Part shown: positions 7,299 to 11,031 of the stretch, piece after piece
How positions within the stretch are numbered: position 1 is the first letter of the stretch
Layout of the letters: every line of letters begins with the position of its first letter
Origin: Actinidia chinensis
Lineage: Eukaryota > Streptophyta > Magnoliopsida > Ericales > Actinidiaceae
DNA: 11,031 nt
Direction of reading: 5' to 3'
Assembly: GCA_009663005.1 (NCBI GenBank)
Contig: VIGQ01000478.1
Coordinates: 15,001-26,031, forward strand
Position numbers and translations under genes: made by a program
Notes under the pieces: model-generated
What the model saw: only the letters and a program-made list of their open reading frames with translations
Database searches by the model: none
What the model was told of the DNA's origin: nothing

Positions 7299-8427
7299 GA
7301 TTGAAAGCCAGCAAACCATGACTGTGGCAATGGCAGAATTGCAAAAAGAGAGAGCCAACCTAGGACAAGTAGAATGAGGAAGGCAGCATGAGAAAAATTG
7401 GGACACTTTGAAAAAAATTGGAAAGGCCATATGGATTTTGGTGCTTGACTTTTGGAGAAGAAATAAACACCATGCAAGTACGGCTGGAAGGAGGTACAGG
7501 TAGTCTTCTGGGCTGTCCTTGGCCTGGGAGAAAGGGCTCACACGCACATAAAAAGGGCTATCTCACAACCAAGAAACGAGGAGTTCGGTTGAGGGAAAGA
7601 ACACATAGCACTTGCACTTCCCATTTTTGCATTTTTCATTTTAGAAGTTTTATTTGTTTAGATTAGTAGTTTTATGTTAAATTCAAAAATTCAAGCTTAT
7701 ATTGTCAGATTCTACTCTGGCGATTAAACGTTTGTAAGTTCTTATTTAATTTTGCCACTTTGTCATTTATGTTATGCTATGTATTTTTTATTTCTTTTCT
7801 GAGTTTTTCTAATTATGAGGCGGTAGATAGAGGGCCGTTTGAGCACTACCAGTCCTCTTCTGATCCTCGACAACTAGTTTCTTATCTTTCCAAAATGGTT
7901 TTAATGTTTGTAGAAAGGATTAATGGTATTGTTAAAAATCAAACTCAAAATTGTGCATATCTTTGATTATTTTTCAACAAGAAAACTAATACTTAGATCA
8001 ATTGCATTCTAGGCGTTTGAAACCATATCCAATGCATGAGTGATTTTATAACATATCTTTAGACATAAAATAATTTTTCATCGCTACATCTTTTCGACCA
8101 ATATCATAATAAAAATGAGATATTATTGAGTTAAAATCAAGAGAAGAAGTTAGAATGTTTAAGTTAGGAGAAGACTAAGTACTGGAACCGAGTCATTTTA
8201 CATTTATAGTTAACATTTTATTTGCATTATTCTCTTAAACAAAAATACAATTTAACTTTTTACACTTGCCAACAAAAAACTCAATCTTGCAATCAGCTCT
8301 CTGTGAAAAATGACCTCAGTTCTCCGAGTATTATGCTGCACTGAGAGGTTCTTACGCTTAGGAATTGCAATTAGTTAGATAAAATATACACCCTAAAGTG
8401 GAAGCATTTTGGAACGTTTTTGGGGAG
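7299..8427. other. Unassigned sequence, no supported gene
   Basis: Frames of 82 codons (7418-7666, plus) and 68 codons (7760-7966, plus) are open, but neither shows a domain, signal peptide or motif I recognise. The first lies in slightly more GC-rich sequence containing a TATA-like CACATAAAAAGGGC (7543 onward), then a T-rich tract at 7620-7680, an order that could belong to a decayed LTR. TCTGGCGATTAAACG at 7715 vaguely recalls a TGGCGA-type primer-binding site, too weak to call. From 7970 to 8420 the sequence is AT-rich without structure. Confidence 0.35.
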
Positions 8428-8466
8428 CTAAAACGCCACGTTTTAGTTTTTGTGATTTCATCACAA
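8428..8466. repeat. Two adjacent perfect tri-loop hairpins
   Basis: CTAAAACG (8428-8435), loop CCA, CGTTTTAG (8439-8446) is followed after three bases by TTGTGAT (8450-8456), loop TTC, ATCACAA (8460-8466). Both stems are perfect, 8 and 7 bp, with 3-nt loops. There is no gene next to them whose end they could mark, so the function is unknown. Confidence 0.55.
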
Positions 8467-9723
8467 GAGTTGCACGTATTTATTTTCTTATTTTCGTTGA
8501 AAAAAAATTGATGAAAAAAAAATGACGCCCTGTGATTATAATTTTGAAGTGCCACGTCAACTACGATGGGATACTATACCCTTCCACATCCCACCTCCCC
8601 TCCCTTGGTCTGAGCAATTGATGTACATTGAACCACACCATAGATGACCCCAAGATGGCAAAGGCCTCATAAGACCCCAAAATTTTGTAGAAATCATATC
8701 CCACAAGGTCATATCCCCAGGTCCAAAAGTATCAAGCTCCTAGAAATAGAAACTTTTGAGAACATTTTACATTTTCATGAAAAGCCAAAAAACCATCAGC
8801 ACTCACTAGCCCAAAGTACTGTTGAAATTAAGGCCCAACTTGGTGAGTTGACCGAAATTGTGGGGGTTGCAACAAGAGAGAGGTTTCGAGGAATTTGTGT
8901 TACAATGAGCCATGTCCTATTTATTTTATCATCGTCATCTTGTGAGTGAATGTTATCGTGCTCATGAGTTTTTCCTGAGTTTGTTCAAAATTTCTATGCT
9001 CTCTAGAGTGTATTAATCCTAGTAGTAACAATTCTTCTCACACACGCACAACAATGAAGTGAAAAACTTACGCCAATTCCTCTTTGACTTGCGAACCTTA
9101 GTAGATGACCTCATACTTTCTATCTTCCTCCCATTATATTACCCTTCCTGAATACCCTACCAACTTGAACTCTCTGCTACGTCAAGAAAATCTAAATTTC
9201 GAGGATAGTATTGGCAAAAGTTATCCGAACTAGAAATTTGAGTGGATAGACTAGTTCAAAGGTTAATAGATAAGAGGAGCATGAGTCATTGACTTAAGGG
9301 CAACAAAAACCCAATACAAGATAGCCATTGTGAAAAAAAAGCCATTAGTAGTTGAAGTACAAAGCGATCCCAGTAGTTCTTTTGAGGTTGAGCTGCATCA
9401 GTGAGGACCATGAAACCCTGCACAAGATTTAGTCACACCACCTACTTAATGTGAGGATAAAGTTTGAGTTACTTGATTGTCAACTAAATCCTCCATTGAC
9501 ATATGGCTAATCTATTTTTCTTGGTGTTGACGAATTTTATTGGGTTTATGATTCTTATCTCGTTAGTTGGTCAACAATCTTAAAACTACACTGATTAAAG
9601 ACGGGTTAGTGGTAGATTATAGATACTTAGGTCCATAAAATCAAAAAATTTTAAAGTATCTGATCATTTGGTATAGTCGGATACAATTTTTTGTCAAAGG
9701 CTCTAAGCTGGGATCTTTGTTCA
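8467..9723. other. Unassigned sequence, no supported gene
   Basis: The longest frame is 101 codons at 8644-8949 (plus). It begins with a basic, proline-containing stretch and has no hydrophobic segment, recognisable domain or promoter-like upstream region. It could be an eroded retrotransposon gag piece, but I recognise no motif that proves this. From about 8950 to 9480 the sequence is closer to average base composition and may be retroelement-derived; from 9480 onward it becomes AT-rich again. Confidence 0.35.
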
Positions 9724-9744
9724 CACCATCCAGTTGGGATGGTG
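9724..9744. repeat. Short GC-rich hairpin
   Basis: CACCATCC (9724-9731), loop AGTTG, GGATGGTG (9737-9744) is a perfect 8-bp stem, unusual in GC content for this AT-rich neighbourhood. No poly-T run follows, so it does not look like a terminator; I know no function for it. Confidence 0.5.
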
Positions 9745-9974
9745 GTGTTTCAACATTTAAAAACCACTCGATGATTCTATGTTGATTTTATCCATACATT
9801 TATTTTTTGTTTATGCTTTATTTTGGATATTTTTTTGCATGTGTTTTAAACATCTATTTTGTAAAATTAACATTGAGGCAGTACAAGTAATTAGACTCAT
9901 AGGTTATTGCATTTTTGAACGGATGTTGCACTCACAAGTGACTTCGTTCCTTTTATTTGATCATTGTTCTTGTT

Positions 9975-10010
9975 TGCATCGAGGACATGCATCATTTTAA
10001 GGTAGGGGTG
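9975..10010 (+). mobile_element. Possible LTR-retrotransposon stem-loop and polypurine tract
   Basis: TGCAT (9975-9979), loop CGAGGAC, ATGCA (9987-9991) is followed by TTTTAAGGTAGGGGTG. From family knowledge, several plant Ty3/gypsy groups carry a GAGGAC-loop stem followed by an AAGTxTGGGG-type polypurine tract just before the 3' LTR. Here the tract would be 9999-10008 and the LTR would begin with TG at 10009. No matching upstream LTR was found, and no clear TG...CA 3' end. Reasonable but unproven. Confidence 0.35.
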
Positions 10011-10634
10011 AGTAGGCTTTGCCTCCTTTCTTTTTTTTGTTTCCTTCGTTAGCACCCTAAAAAAAAATCAGTGAAGTGCCTTTTAAATTATACGATATGA
10101 TTTTTGCATTTATCTTTTACTCAAGATGATGTTGAATCAATCTCATATCTACATATTTTAGGAACTTGCTTATTCATGCATTGTAAGGGATTACAGCATT
10201 ATTCACATCATGCTTTATACATCATTTGGTTATTAATTTTTATTTTATCCATATATTATGTGGAGATATTACCTTGGTCCTTTATAGCATTTATTACCTT
10301 TTGAGCATTTACATTTACTCAATAATTTCTTCATCCCTTAGTTAATTCAATAGGCTTCATGTATGCTTGTATTTGATTCGTGATTAGTTTTGATCTTGAT
10401 ATTGACATTTGTACTCTCGGAAACATTTCGATTGTACAACTTTGGAATATGATTACTATGCCCTATTCTTCTTCATATCCATGATTTTCCCATTGCCAAA
10501 CTATGCATTTCTCTTGACTCTGGTTGATCTTTTACTTTTAATATCCTTTTGGGAAAAAAGTGCAAAGTAATCCTCTCTTAATTGCAAGGACGTCTTGTGA
10601 GAAAATAGTTTTTTTGGCATTGCTAAAGAAAAAT
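10011..10634. other. T-rich sequence, possible decayed LTR, no gene
   Basis: This follows the polypurine-like motif and would be LTR sequence if that call is right. Frames such as 10104-10304 (plus) translate to hydrophobic peptides only because the DNA is T-rich; codon phasing and a plausible start context are missing. I see no other feature. Confidence 0.3.
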
Positions 10635-10768
10635 AAGAAGAAGAAGAAGAGATTGATTTGTAAAATTCAATGCAGAGCATATTGAAATATGAAAAGTTGT
10701 GAATTTACAGGGGTTGATAAAAGATGAATAAAGAAGAGAGAGAGAAGAAAAAAAGAATGAAAGAGGAG
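10635..10768 (+). repeat. Purine-rich simple sequence, (GAA)n and (GA)n
   Basis: AAGAAGAAGAAGAAG lies at 10635-10649, and a longer A/G-only-like tract at about 10730-10768 contains GAGAGAGAGAAGAAAAAAAG. The purine strand is the plus strand throughout. The minus-strand open frame covering it (10667-10858) is rich in F, L, S and I purely from this composition and is not a gene. Confidence 0.7.
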
Positions 10769-11031
10769 TTTAAAAATTGAAATATTATATATAATATGAG
10801 AAGTGGGAAAAAGTGTATTAAATATGGAAAAGGGAAGTTGTAGTTGTTTTGCATTCATATTTTATGCCATGATCATTTGCTCCATCTCTTTTATACTATT
10901 ACGCTTCACCTCTTCTACAATTACACTTTTCACCTTAGTTAATCCGAGTTATGCTTAATTAAAATTTTCAATAGGGTATAAGGTATATCTTGTCACTCTT
11001 TGAATCACTGTTTAAACTAGGAACAGTCTTT
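10769..11031. other. AT-rich window end, nothing recognised
   Basis: The segment is C/T-rich in places (10880-10940) but shows no coding frame or repeat partner within the window. Confidence 0.4.

Noticed and set aside
7170..7547. 125-codon minus-strand open frame
   Set aside because: It runs through the (TA)n tract and pyrimidine-rich simple sequence, giving runs of YIYIYI and charged low-complexity residues; no domain is visible.
8644..8949. 101-codon frame as a real small gene or gag fragment
   Set aside because: No recognisable domain, zinc knuckle or promoter context; a protein or HMM search would be decisive, and without it the call is unsupported.
9779..10304. Hydrophobic small open frames as membrane peptides
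   Set aside because: Hydrophobicity follows from T-rich codons in low-complexity DNA; there is no sign of codon bias or conserved start.
1..11031. CRISPR array, bacterial operon, phage or tRNA/rRNA genes
   Set aside because: No regularly spaced identical repeats, no ribosome-binding-site-led gene chain, and no GGTTCGAANCC-type B box in a foldable context; the content is that of a plant nuclear genome.

Overview
The window looks like nuclear DNA of a flowering plant, probably a eudicot. It is AT-rich and gene-poor, and it holds a decayed plant family-1 UDP-glycosyltransferase (UGT), plant retrotransposon debris and small non-autonomous DNA transposons. I found no intact, convincing protein-coding gene and no tRNA or rRNA gene. 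The organism assignment is inference from family content; the sequence does not identify the species.

Left part (1-3075): after featureless AT-rich sequence there is a 129-bp hAT/Tip100-like miniature element (768-896) with a recognisable target-site duplication. Next comes a block of about 400 bp (1021-1420) that recurs at 2478-2900, immediately upstream of the UGT. A shorter piece (1816-1853) recurs at 2914-2953. I read the left copy as the promoter of a lost tandem UGT copy, interrupted by about 395 bp of unrelated sequence. A TATA box lies at 2976-2984.

Centre (3076-4506): a full-length but broken UGT75-like gene. Its protein can be followed from the start codon to a terminal stop only by changing reading frame about two dozen times. 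The PSPG sugar-donor box is split over three frames. The first 172 codons look open but hide a compensated frameshift and lack the usual catalytic histidine.

Right of the UGT (4507-6375): an inverted repeat, then a compact array of three 16-bp ACGACGT-type palindromes arranged as a direct repeat plus an almost perfect 22-bp inverted repeat. This array lies next to a CT-rich tract that reads like a minus-strand core promoter. A 189-bp nested foldback element, a degenerate triple repeat and a stop-containing Ty3/gypsy integrase fragment follow.

Right third (6376-11031): mostly unassigned AT-rich sequence with small hairpins, microsatellites and one motif resembling the stem-loop and polypurine tract before a Ty3/gypsy 3' LTR (about 9975-10010). 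The open frames here match no family I recognise. Overall this is a decaying tandem UGT locus invaded by transposable elements; no working multi-gene system is visible.
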